Assembly (NCBI GenBank): GCA_017630975.1
Contig: JAGBUF010000213.1
Span: forward strand, 1-5,679
DNA from: Paraprevotella sp.
GTDB taxonomy: Bacteria > Bacteroidota > Bacteroidia > Bacteroidales > Bacteroidaceae
Reading direction: 5' to 3'
DNA length: 5,679 bases
In this document: piece by piece, positions 1 to 5,679 of the stretch
How the letters are laid out: each line of letters starts with the position of its first letter
How positions within the stretch are numbered: position 1 is the first letter of the stretch
Translations under genes and position numbers: made by a program
Notes under the pieces: generated by a model
The model's input: only the letters and a program-made list of their open reading frames with translations
Database searches by the model: none
Told to the model about the DNA's origin: nothing

Positions 1-1
1 C

Positions 2-2773
2 ACCTTACAAGAGGATGTTGCCATGATGAAAAGTTTGGAAGTCGTTGGCAATGGTATGTTCGTACGTCGTACCGAGAGTTTTACCGGTTCGGCAGTAACA
101 TATAATGGCGACCAACTCCGCCTGGCAGGAAGTCAAAACGTAATTGCCAGTCTGAAAAACCTCGACCCCTCGTTCATTGTAAACGAAAGCGTCGATTTTG
201 GTAGCAATCCCAATGTGATGCCGGACATTCAAATACGAGGACAAAACAACATAGATTTAAAAGGCGATTATGCCACAAACCCCAATCAACCACTGTTCAT
301 TTTGAATGGATTTGAAACTACAATTGAGAAAGTAGTGGATATGGATATGAACTTGGTAAAAAGCATTACGTTGTTAAAGGATGCAGCCGCAAAAGCCATT
401 TATGGATCAAAAGCAGCCAACGGTGTTGTCGTAATAGAAACAGTACAACCGGAAGCGGGCAGACTTCGTGTCAGCTATAATGCAAGTTTGGATATTACCG
501 CACCGGATTTGACCAGCTACGACCTTTGTAATGCTTCAGAAAAGCTACAAGCTGAAATTCTCGCCGGGAAATATACATCCAACAATGCCTATACCCAGGC
601 CGAACTCAATGCCGAATTGTATGAACTGCAAAAAGAAGTGGCACGCGGTGTTGACTCTTATTGGATGGCACAACCATTACGCACCGGAATCGGACAAAAG
701 CACTCTCTGATGCTTGATGGCGGTGAAGGTAAAATGCTTTATGCAGCCAGCCTATCATACAACGATGTAGCCGGAGTAATGAAAGGGTCTGACCGTCGCA
801 CCATCAGCGGAAATATCACTTTATCATACCGTATGAATAATTTGATTTTCAGAAATCAATTGACTGTAGACGGGAACGTTGCCAACAACTCACCTTATGG
901 TGACTTTTCTGAATATTCACGAATGAATCCATATTGGCGGATTCACGATGAAAAAGGACAACTCATCAAACAATATCAGAACGGGACATATAATCCTCTT
1001 TATAATAGTACCCTCAATAGTAAAAACCAATCCAAATATACTCTTATCACAGAAAATTTCTACGCCGAGTGGAACATTTTACCCACCTTGAAACTGACCG
1101 GACGTTTTGGTTTTACCAATCAAAGTTCTAGTTCGGATGTATTCGTTCCGGCATCCAATACAAGATATGCAAGTATATTACCTTCGTCTCCACAATATCT
1201 GGAAAGAGGACAATACGACCAAAGTCATGGCTCTTCCAGAACCATTCAAGCCGATTTCGGTGTAAACTACTCATTGACGAGAGGTAAACACCTTATGTTT
1301 GCCAATGCAACCTATTCTGTAGAAACATCCAAAAACGAAACACAAAGTTTCACCGCCATCGGTTTCCCATCTGACAAAATGGATTACATCTCATTTGGTA
1401 ATGGTTATGCCAATGGCAGTAAGCCCGGAGGAAGTGAGAATACAACTCGCAGTGTTGGTGTCATAGGCTCTGTCAACTATTCTTATGGCGACAGATATTT
1501 AGCTGATGTATCATACCGTTTGAACGCATCGTCACAGTTTGGCGCAAAAAACAAGTGGGGACATTTCTGGTCTGTAGGTATAGGATGGAACTTGCACCAT
1601 GAATCATGGTTGAAAGAATCCGATTGGCTAACATATTGTAAGTTGAGAGCTTCAATCGGCTACACCGGTTCTCAAAACTTCAACTCCTACCAAGCCCTAT
1701 CGACATATAGTTATATCACCGACCGCACTTATAACGGCGATATGGGTGTAGTACTTATGGCGTTGGCAAATGACAATTTGAAATGGCAAAGACAATTGGA
1801 TAGAAGTGTTGGTATGGATTTCACTTTGTTCAATCGTTTATCCGGTCGTGTTGATTTTTATAGCGACCGTACCGACAATCTTTTGACAGATGTCACATTA
1901 GCCCCCTCTTCCGGTTTCTCCTCTTATAAGGAAAATTTAGGAATCACAGATAATACCGGCGTAGAAGTATCACTCAACTATCGTGTACTCAGTCATGCAG
2001 CAAGCCGTACTTCACTCAACATATTCGCTGGTCTCTCACACAATAAGAATAAGATTGCCAAAATATCAAATGCATTAAAAGCATACAACGAAGAACAAGA
2101 TGCTCAGAAAAACGATTTTGCCGGTAGTGAAGAGGAAAAAGTCGCTCAACGCAGAGTTTCCATTCGCTACGAAGAAGGACAAAGCATGAGTGCCATTTGG
2201 GCTGTTCGTTCTGCCGGAATTGACCCGATTACCGGTAAAGAAGTTTTTATTAAAAAAGATGGAACGACCACCTATGAGTGGAGCGCAGACGACCAAGTAG
2301 TATGCGGTGATGCAACTCCAAAAATTCAAGGAAACATCGGTTTATCTGCACGTTGGAAGGATATTGATTTGAATGTAGCCTTCACCTATAAGTTAGGAGG
2401 ACAAACTTACAATTCTACACTGGTAGATAAAGTGGAGAATGTTGACGTTGCCAATTGGAATGTAGACAATCGTGTGCTTACAGAACGTTGGAATACTCCT
2501 GGAGTTCCTGCCAAATTTAAAGCCATAGGTGATTACTCTACCACCAAACCCACATCACGTTTCGTAGAAGATTACAACGAATTGGCATTCTCAGCCATCT
2601 CTTTAGGATATGATTTCTCCAATCTTAAACTGATTAAACGCAGTCCATTGGAATATCTCAAATTAACTGCCACCATGAACGACATCGGTTGGATCAGCTC
2701 CGTTAAAAAAGAGTTCGGTTTGTCTTATCCAAGAGCAAGAGTATTCTCATTCACTTTATCAGCCCGTTTCTAA
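2..2773 (+). CDS. SusC/RagA-family TonB-linked outer membrane transporter, 5'-truncated
   Basis: Outer-membrane beta-barrel that imports a nutrient in partnership with a SusD-like lid, using TonB/ExbBD energy. The reading frame is open to the left edge; in-frame codons before the first ATG (position 23) read TLQEDVA, so that ATG is internal and the true start is outside the window. Counting the codon at 2-4 as residue 1: a TonB-box-like segment (EVVGNGMF) at about 13-20; a plug domain at about 20-157, with the IQIRG motif at 76-80, PLFILNG at 97-103 and the family hallmark LLKDAAAKAIYGSKAANG at 124-141; then the barrel to residue 923, ending in the typical aromatic terminus FSFTLSARF. A GIDPITGKE motif (739-747), common in this subfamily, lies late in the barrel. 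Missing are the signal peptide, the carboxypeptidase-regulatory-like domain and possibly an STN domain. The SusD-like gene follows after 14 nt. No frameshift is seen. Family is certain; substrate is unknown. Confidence 0.96.
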   Translation, partial: TLQEDVAMMKSLEVVGNGMFVRRTESFTGSAVTYNGDQLRLAGSQNVIASLKNLDPSFIVNESVDFGSNPNVMPDIQIRGQNNIDLKGDYATNPNQPLFILNGFETTIEKVVDMDMNLVKSITLLKDAAAKAIYGSKAANGVVVIETVQPEAGRLRVSYNASLDITAPDLTSYDLCNASEKLQAEILAGKYTSNNAYTQAELNAELYELQKEVARGVDSYWMAQPLRTGIGQKHSLMLDGGEGKMLYAASLSYNDVAGVMKGSDRRTISGNITLSYRMNNLIFRNQLTVDGNVANNSPYGDFSEYSRMNPYWRIHDEKGQLIKQYQNGTYNPLYNSTLNSKNQSKYTLITENFYAEWNILPTLKLTGRFGFTNQSSSSDVFVPASNTRYASILPSSPQYLERGQYDQSHGSSRTIQADFGVNYSLTRGKHLMFANATYSVETSKNETQSFTAIGFPSDKMDYISFGNGYANGSKPGGSENTTRSVGVIGSVNYSYGDRYLADVSYRLNASSQFGAKNKWGHFWSVGIGWNLHHESWLKESDWLTYCKLRASIGYTGSQNFNSYQALSTYSYITDRTYNGDMGVVLMALANDNLKWQRQLDRSVGMDFTLFNRLSGRVDFYSDRTDNLLTDVTLAPSSGFSSYKENLGITDNTGVEVSLNYRVLSHAASRTSLNIFAGLSHNKNKIAKISNALKAYNEEQDAQKNDFAGSEEEKVAQRRVSIRYEEGQSMSAIWAVRSAGIDPITGKEVFIKKDGTTTYEWSADDQVVCGDATPKIQGNIGLSARWKDIDLNVAFTYKLGGQTYNSTLVDKVENVDVANWNVDNRVLTERWNTPGVPAKFKAIGDYSTTKPTSRFVEDYNELAFSAISLGYDFSNLKLIKRSPLEYLKLTATMNDIGWISSVKKEFGLSYPRARVFSFTLSARF
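32..61 (+). other. TonB-box-like segment of the SusC-like transporter (variant form)
   Basis: Encodes SLEVVGNGMF just before the plug domain, where SusC-family proteins usually carry an EVVVTG-type TonB box that contacts TonB in the periplasm. Here the Val-rich core is shortened and followed by Gly-Asn-Gly. The assignment rests on position and on the downstream ESFTG segment, which aligns with the usual plug start. The precise TonB-contacting residues cannot be told from sequence alone. Confidence 0.55.
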
Positions 2774-2787
2774 TCAACAGTACAGTT

Positions 2788-4254
2788 ATGAACAAATATA
2801 TTAAAACCATATTATTGGCATTGGCTACCACTTTATTTACAGCTTGCGACGATTGGCTTGACATCAGTCCGAAAACCCAAATCAAGTCGGACGATAACTA
2901 TGCAAGCGAACAAGGTTATAAAGACGCATTGACCGGCGTGTACTTACTCATGGCAGAAGAAAATCTTTACGGTAAGGAATTGACTTTCGGCATGCTTGAT
3001 GCCATGGCACAATATTACACAGGTATGCGAAGCAATAACACCTATACTTATGATGCTGCTTTCGATTACGATAATACAGAATGTGAATCACGCATCAATG
3101 GTATTTGGAGCAAAATGTATACCGCTTTAGCCAACTTAAACGAATTGATCAAACACATTGACCAAAGTGATGCCCAATTATTTACCGGACGGAACAGAAG
3201 TCTGATTCGTGGAGAAGCATACGCATTGAGAGCATTCATGCACTTTGATTTAGCGCGTTTATGGGGATGCTCATATATAGTCAATAAAAACGACAAATGT
3301 ATTCCATATGTAAAAACGGTATCAGCGGGTGTAACTCCATTGTCTACTGTTGAAGAAGTGATGAACTTAGCTCTTGCCGATCTGAATGTGGCACAAACAG
3401 AATTAAAATGCGATCCCGTCATTCAAAGTAATCTAATGATAGAAAACAACGATGCCGCTTATGAACAAGGGCGCACATTCAAAATGAATTATTATGCCAC
3501 CCAACTCCTTGAAGCCAGGATTCTATTGTATTTAGGACAACACAAAGAAGCATTAGCAGCTGCAATGGAAGTCATTCAACAAAACACTTTTTACTGGACA
3601 CCTGAAACAGAAATAACGACGTCTGAAAGTGCCCTAAGAAACAGAATCTTTTCTGAAGAATTGGTGTTTTGCCTTTACGACTCCAATCTGCGCAATCGCT
3701 ATTCAACCTATTTTACGACAAAAGAAAACGGTCTTATCATGAATGAGGCAGGTTATCAAGCTGTATACGAACTTTACACCCCCGGTTTCTCCGGAGATTA
3801 TCGGTACGCATACCAAAACGAAGAGTTGGACGGCAATTACTTCAATACCAAATTCATGCAACCCACCTCGGGCAATTCCCAATTCATGTTCCGCATCCCA
3901 TTGATGCGACTGAGCGAAGCATACTATATTGCTGCCGAATGTGAACTTCAACTCAACCAAGACATTCCTGCTTGCGTAGGTTATCTGAACACCGTTCGTT
4001 CACACCGCAATCTTACAGATGGTATAGCCAATACCATCAGCAAGGAAGAGGCTCAAGAAGAAATACTTAAAGAGTACCGGAAAGAGTTCATGTGTGAAGG
4101 ACAACTCTACTACTACTTCAAGCGCCTGAACTATACAGCCATCCCTATTGTGACAGCTGTAGGTAATCTTGTAACCACCAACTATGTAGAACCCAACTAT
4201 ATCTTCCCACTTCCGGATGATGAAATAGAATATGGAGGACGAAATGATGAATAA
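2788..4254 (+). CDS. SusD/RagB-family nutrient-binding outer membrane lipoprotein
   Basis: Surface lipoprotein of 488 residues, expected to cap the SusC-like barrel and capture substrate. Residues 1-19 are a lipoprotein signal peptide (basic MNKYIK, hydrophobic LLALATTL, lipobox FTAC) with the lipidated Cys at 20. Asp21-Asp22 follow, fitting an acidic surface-export signal. The N-terminal SusD-like region, about 21-220, contains WLDISPKTQ (23-31) and the helical motif EAYALRAFMHFDLARLWG (143-160), the family's TPR-like scaffold. The C-terminal RagB/SusD domain, about 300-488, carries RIPLMRLSEAYYIAAE (369-384), EYRKEFMCEGQLYYYFKRL (429-447) and the terminal FPLPDDE (473-479). Length is normal for the family. 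The start is the first ATG giving a clean signal peptide; no strong Shine-Dalgarno sequence precedes it, as is usual in Bacteroidota. The mature chain has eight Cys besides the lipidated one. It overlaps the next gene. Ligand is unknown; it could bind glycan or peptide. Confidence 0.96.
   Translation: MNKYIKTILLALATTLFTACDDWLDISPKTQIKSDDNYASEQGYKDALTGVYLLMAEENLYGKELTFGMLDAMAQYYTGMRSNNTYTYDAAFDYDNTECESRINGIWSKMYTALANLNELIKHIDQSDAQLFTGRNRSLIRGEAYALRAFMHFDLARLWGCSYIVNKNDKCIPYVKTVSAGVTPLSTVEEVMNLALADLNVAQTELKCDPVIQSNLMIENNDAAYEQGRTFKMNYYATQLLEARILLYLGQHKEALAAAMEVIQQNTFYWTPETEITTSESALRNRIFSEELVFCLYDSNLRNRYSTYFTTKENGLIMNEAGYQAVYELYTPGFSGDYRYAYQNEELDGNYFNTKFMQPTSGNSQFMFRIPLMRLSEAYYIAAECELQLNQDIPACVGYLNTVRSHRNLTDGIANTISKEEAQEEILKEYRKEFMCEGQLYYYFKRLNYTAIPIVTAVGNLVTTNYVEPNYIFPLPDDEIEYGGRNDE
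4234..4239 (+). promoter_or_regulatory. Shine-Dalgarno-like GGAGGA before the DUF4843 gene
   Basis: GGAGGA lies inside the last codons of the SusD-like gene, 4 nt before the ATG at 4244 and 7 nt before the ATG at 4247. It supports starting the DUF4843 protein at one of these rather than at 4232, which precedes the motif and would add an acidic MEDE to the signal peptide. The same bases also encode Gly-Gly of the SusD-like protein, so the match may be partly chance; Bacteroidota generally make little use of Shine-Dalgarno pairing. Confidence 0.45.
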
Positions 4255-5020
4255 GTGTGTAAAATACTTTTCCCTAATGGGACTATCTTTTTTCTTTCTT
4301 GCCTTAATGACACAATGCAAGGAGAATGAAATGATGGACTATGCTTTTGACGGTCGAATTTATTTCTTTGAAACAGACACCGTAAACTCTGTTGAGAGAA
4401 TCATTACCAAAGAAAACTACTCATTCGCACTTGTCAACTCCACTTTAATGGAAGACACCATAAAAGTTCGGGTGAAATTAATGGGTAGTACTGTTGATTA
4501 CGACCGTCAGTTCAAAGCCATAGCCATAGCCGACAGTAGTACTGCAACAGAAGGAGTTCATTATAAGATATTGGATGGTGTAATGAAAGCCGGAGAATAC
4601 ATTTCCTACTTACCCGTAGTACTCTACCGTACTGCAGACACAAAAGAAAAGGAAGTGAGTGTCTATTTGCAAATTTCTGAAACACCGGATTTGGGCGCAG
4701 GCAACTATGAACTCATCAATTATCGTATCAGTTGGGCTGACATGTTGATGAAACCTAAGAATTGGCCCTATTATTTCGGTTCATACAGTACCAACAAATA
4801 CAGATTCGCCATTGATGTACTTGGCTTAACCGATTGGCCACAAGCTGATAGATTTTACGATGGCAGCGGCGGAGCATATGTCATCTCCGAATTACAATTA
4901 TTTGCCAACCAACTGAATGAAGCATACGCAGCATATAGGAAAACATACGGGCCCATCTATGTTGATGACACCGTCCCTGAAAATGAACGCGTTGAAATCT
5001 ATTATTCTGCAGAAAGCTAA
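4244..5020 (+). CDS. DUF4843 domain-containing lipoprotein
   Basis: Small probable surface lipoprotein of 258 residues (257 if the second ATG, 4247, is used), with no known biochemical function. An upstream in-frame ATG at 4232 is less likely because it places MEDE before the signal peptide. Numbering from 4247: basic start MNKCVK, hydrophobic core LMGLSFFFLAL (10-20), then lipobox-like MTQC with Cys24. Gln at the -1 position is atypical, so lipidation is probable rather than certain. Lys-Glu-Asn-Glu follows the Cys, suggesting surface export. The mature part begins with a beta-strand-rich region containing GRIYFFE (36-42), ENYSFAL (56-62) and the ATEGVHYKI segment (100-108). The second half has KNWPYYFGSYSTNKYRF (171-187), typical of DUF4843 members. 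The length of about 230 mature residues fits that family. Its start overlaps the SusD-like stop by 11 nt, so translation may be coupled. It occupies the SusE-like position of the operon and is probably an accessory to the transporter; that role is inferred. Confidence 0.88.
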   Translation: MMNKCVKYFSLMGLSFFFLALMTQCKENEMMDYAFDGRIYFFETDTVNSVERIITKENYSFALVNSTLMEDTIKVRVKLMGSTVDYDRQFKAIAIADSSTATEGVHYKILDGVMKAGEYISYLPVVLYRTADTKEKEVSVYLQISETPDLGAGNYELINYRISWADMLMKPKNWPYYFGSYSTNKYRFAIDVLGLTDWPQADRFYDGSGGAYVISELQLFANQLNEAYAAYRKTYGPIYVDDTVPENERVEIYYSAES

Positions 5021-5030
5021 AACAATCATT

Positions 5031-5043
5031 AAAAAACCTAACA
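5031..5043 (+). promoter_or_regulatory. A-rich translation leader of the PKD-like lipoprotein gene
   Basis: The 23-nt gap after the DUF4843 stop is A-rich and includes a run of six A residues shortly before the ATG at 5044. It has no Shine-Dalgarno match. A-rich upstream sequence is the common initiation context in Bacteroidota. No hairpin or T-run is present in the gap, so transcription probably continues through it. Confidence 0.35.
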
Positions 5044-5679
5044 ATGAAATTATACAGAAACATCATCAACATAGTGGTAACCTTCATCACATTAGCTATC
5101 ACCATGAGCGGTTGCTATAAAGACGAGGGCAATTACGATTATGGAATACTCAACGAGATCAGTATAGCATCACCTGTCATAGGAGCACGTTTCTCTATTG
5201 ACCGTTATGATGAAATTACCATAGAACCCACTTTGGTATTCTCAGAAAGCCATATACCAGATGAGCAACTTGCTTTTAAATGGGAAATGTACATTGACGA
5301 TTGGGCAAACGCAGAAGCCCAATCAACCGTGCTCAGTCATGAAAAGAATTTAAAGGCCATCATTTCCCGTCCGGAGAGTACAGATGATTATGCTTTGGTT
5401 TTCACTGTCACCAACAAGAATAATGGTACAAGCTATCCTTTCAAATATGCATTGAATGTACAACCCAGTGTACTATCCGGCATTATGGTTCTACAAGAAA
5501 ACAAAGAAGGACAAATGAGATTGGATTATTTGGCATCCACCCATGCCGAACCCTCCTTCGCAACAAACAGACATCTTAAGAATATTTACAAAACAGCCAA
5601 CAATGGAAAAATTCTGAACGGCAAACCTATTGGTGTATCACATTCCGTTGTCACCAAGAGTTCATACGAACCACAAGTC
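5044..5679 (+). CDS. PKD-like family lipoprotein, 3'-truncated by window edge
   Basis: The frame is open for 212 codons to the last base; the stop codon lies beyond the window. The signal peptide is clear: basic MKLYR, hydrophobic core IINIVVTFITLAIT, lipobox MSGC with Cys24. Tyr-Lys-Asp-Glu follows, a good fit to the Lys-plus-two-acidic surface-export signal described in Bacteroidota. The mature N-terminus YKDEGNYDY (25-33) is characteristic of the PKD-like lipoprotein family found downstream of SusC/SusD pairs. The region at about 35-140 looks like a beta-sandwich: KWEMY (79-83) and YALVFTVTNKNNGTSYPF (116-133) resemble the core strands of PKD-type domains. The SGIMVLQENKEGQMRLDYL stretch (145-163) begins the C-terminal part, whose fold and function I do not know. 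Relatives are about 500 residues long, so less than half is visible. The start is 23 nt after the DUF4843 stop. A surface binding or accessory role is inferred from context. Confidence 0.87.
   Translation, partial: MKLYRNIINIVVTFITLAITMSGCYKDEGNYDYGILNEISIASPVIGARFSIDRYDEITIEPTLVFSESHIPDEQLAFKWEMYIDDWANAEAQSTVLSHEKNLKAIISRPESTDDYALVFTVTNKNNGTSYPFKYALNVQPSVLSGIMVLQENKEGQMRLDYLASTHAEPSFATNRHLKNIYKTANNGKILNGKPIGVSHSVVTKSSYEPQV

Noticed and set aside
64..80. CGTACGTCGTACC near-palindrome/direct repeat
   Set aside because: It encodes the Val-Arg-Arg-Thr stretch conserved in this SusC subfamily; no recombination or operator site is implied.
2774..2787. Possible promoter or terminator between the SusC-like and SusD-like genes
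   Set aside because: The 14-nt gap is too short and has no hairpin, T-run or Bacteroides -7 (TAnnTTTG) element; cotranscription is the simpler reading.
3066..3422. 118-codon - strand open frame within the SusD-like gene
   Set aside because: It lies wholly antisense to the conserved SusD helical region, so it is explained as a shadow of that gene, and its translation has no recognisable domain.
4000..4320. 106-codon - strand open frame over the SusD/DUF4843 junction
   Set aside because: Antisense to two well-supported genes. Its hydrophobic, Phe/Ile-rich translation comes from reading the complement of the signal-peptide and Glu/Lys-rich codons.
4485..4625. Three copies of AGTACT-containing short repeats, and a small CATAGC tandem near 4519-4531
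   Set aside because: They lie inside coding sequence, are too short and irregular for a functional repeat, and fit ordinary Ser-Thr and Ala-Ile codons.
4917..5120. 67-codon + strand open frame across the DUF4843/PKD-like junction
   Set aside because: It overlaps the end of the DUF4843 gene and the signal peptide of the PKD-like gene in another frame, is His/Lys-rich, and has no family-like motif.

Overview
The window is an internal piece of a Bacteroidota (Bacteroides/Prevotella-like) nutrient-uptake operon. The grounds are a SusC/RagA-type TonB-dependent transporter followed at once by a SusD/RagB-type lipoprotein, a moderate-to-low G+C look, tightly packed same-strand genes with A-rich leaders, and lipoprotein signals followed by acidic residues. 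All four genes lie on the + strand. No RNA gene, insertion sequence, CRISPR array or integration site was seen.

Layout: (1) positions 2-2773, SusC-like outer-membrane transporter, missing its 5' end; (2) 2788-4254, complete SusD-like substrate-binding lipoprotein, 14 nt after the transporter; (3) 4244-5020, DUF4843-type lipoprotein whose start overlaps the end of the SusD-like gene; (4) 5044-5679, N-terminal 212 residues of a PKD-like family lipoprotein, running off the right edge. Gaps between genes are 14 nt, an overlap and 23 nt, so one polycistronic transcript is likely. Its promoter must lie left of the window and its terminator right of it. There is no gene-free stretch over 300 bases.

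Working model: the SusC-like barrel and SusD-like lid form a 'pedal-bin' importer powered by TonB. The two following lipoproteins occupy the place that SusE/SusF hold in the starch system and probably sit on the cell surface as accessory binding or assembly proteins. The substrate cannot be read from this window, since no glycoside hydrolase, lyase, sulfatase or peptidase gene is present. Some relatives with this gene order sit beside metalloproteases or thioredoxin-like proteins, which makes a peptide or protein substrate possible but unproven.

The window is a recognisable SusCD-type locus rather than a new class of system. What remains undescribed is the function of the DUF4843 and PKD-like partners and the identity of the imported substrate.
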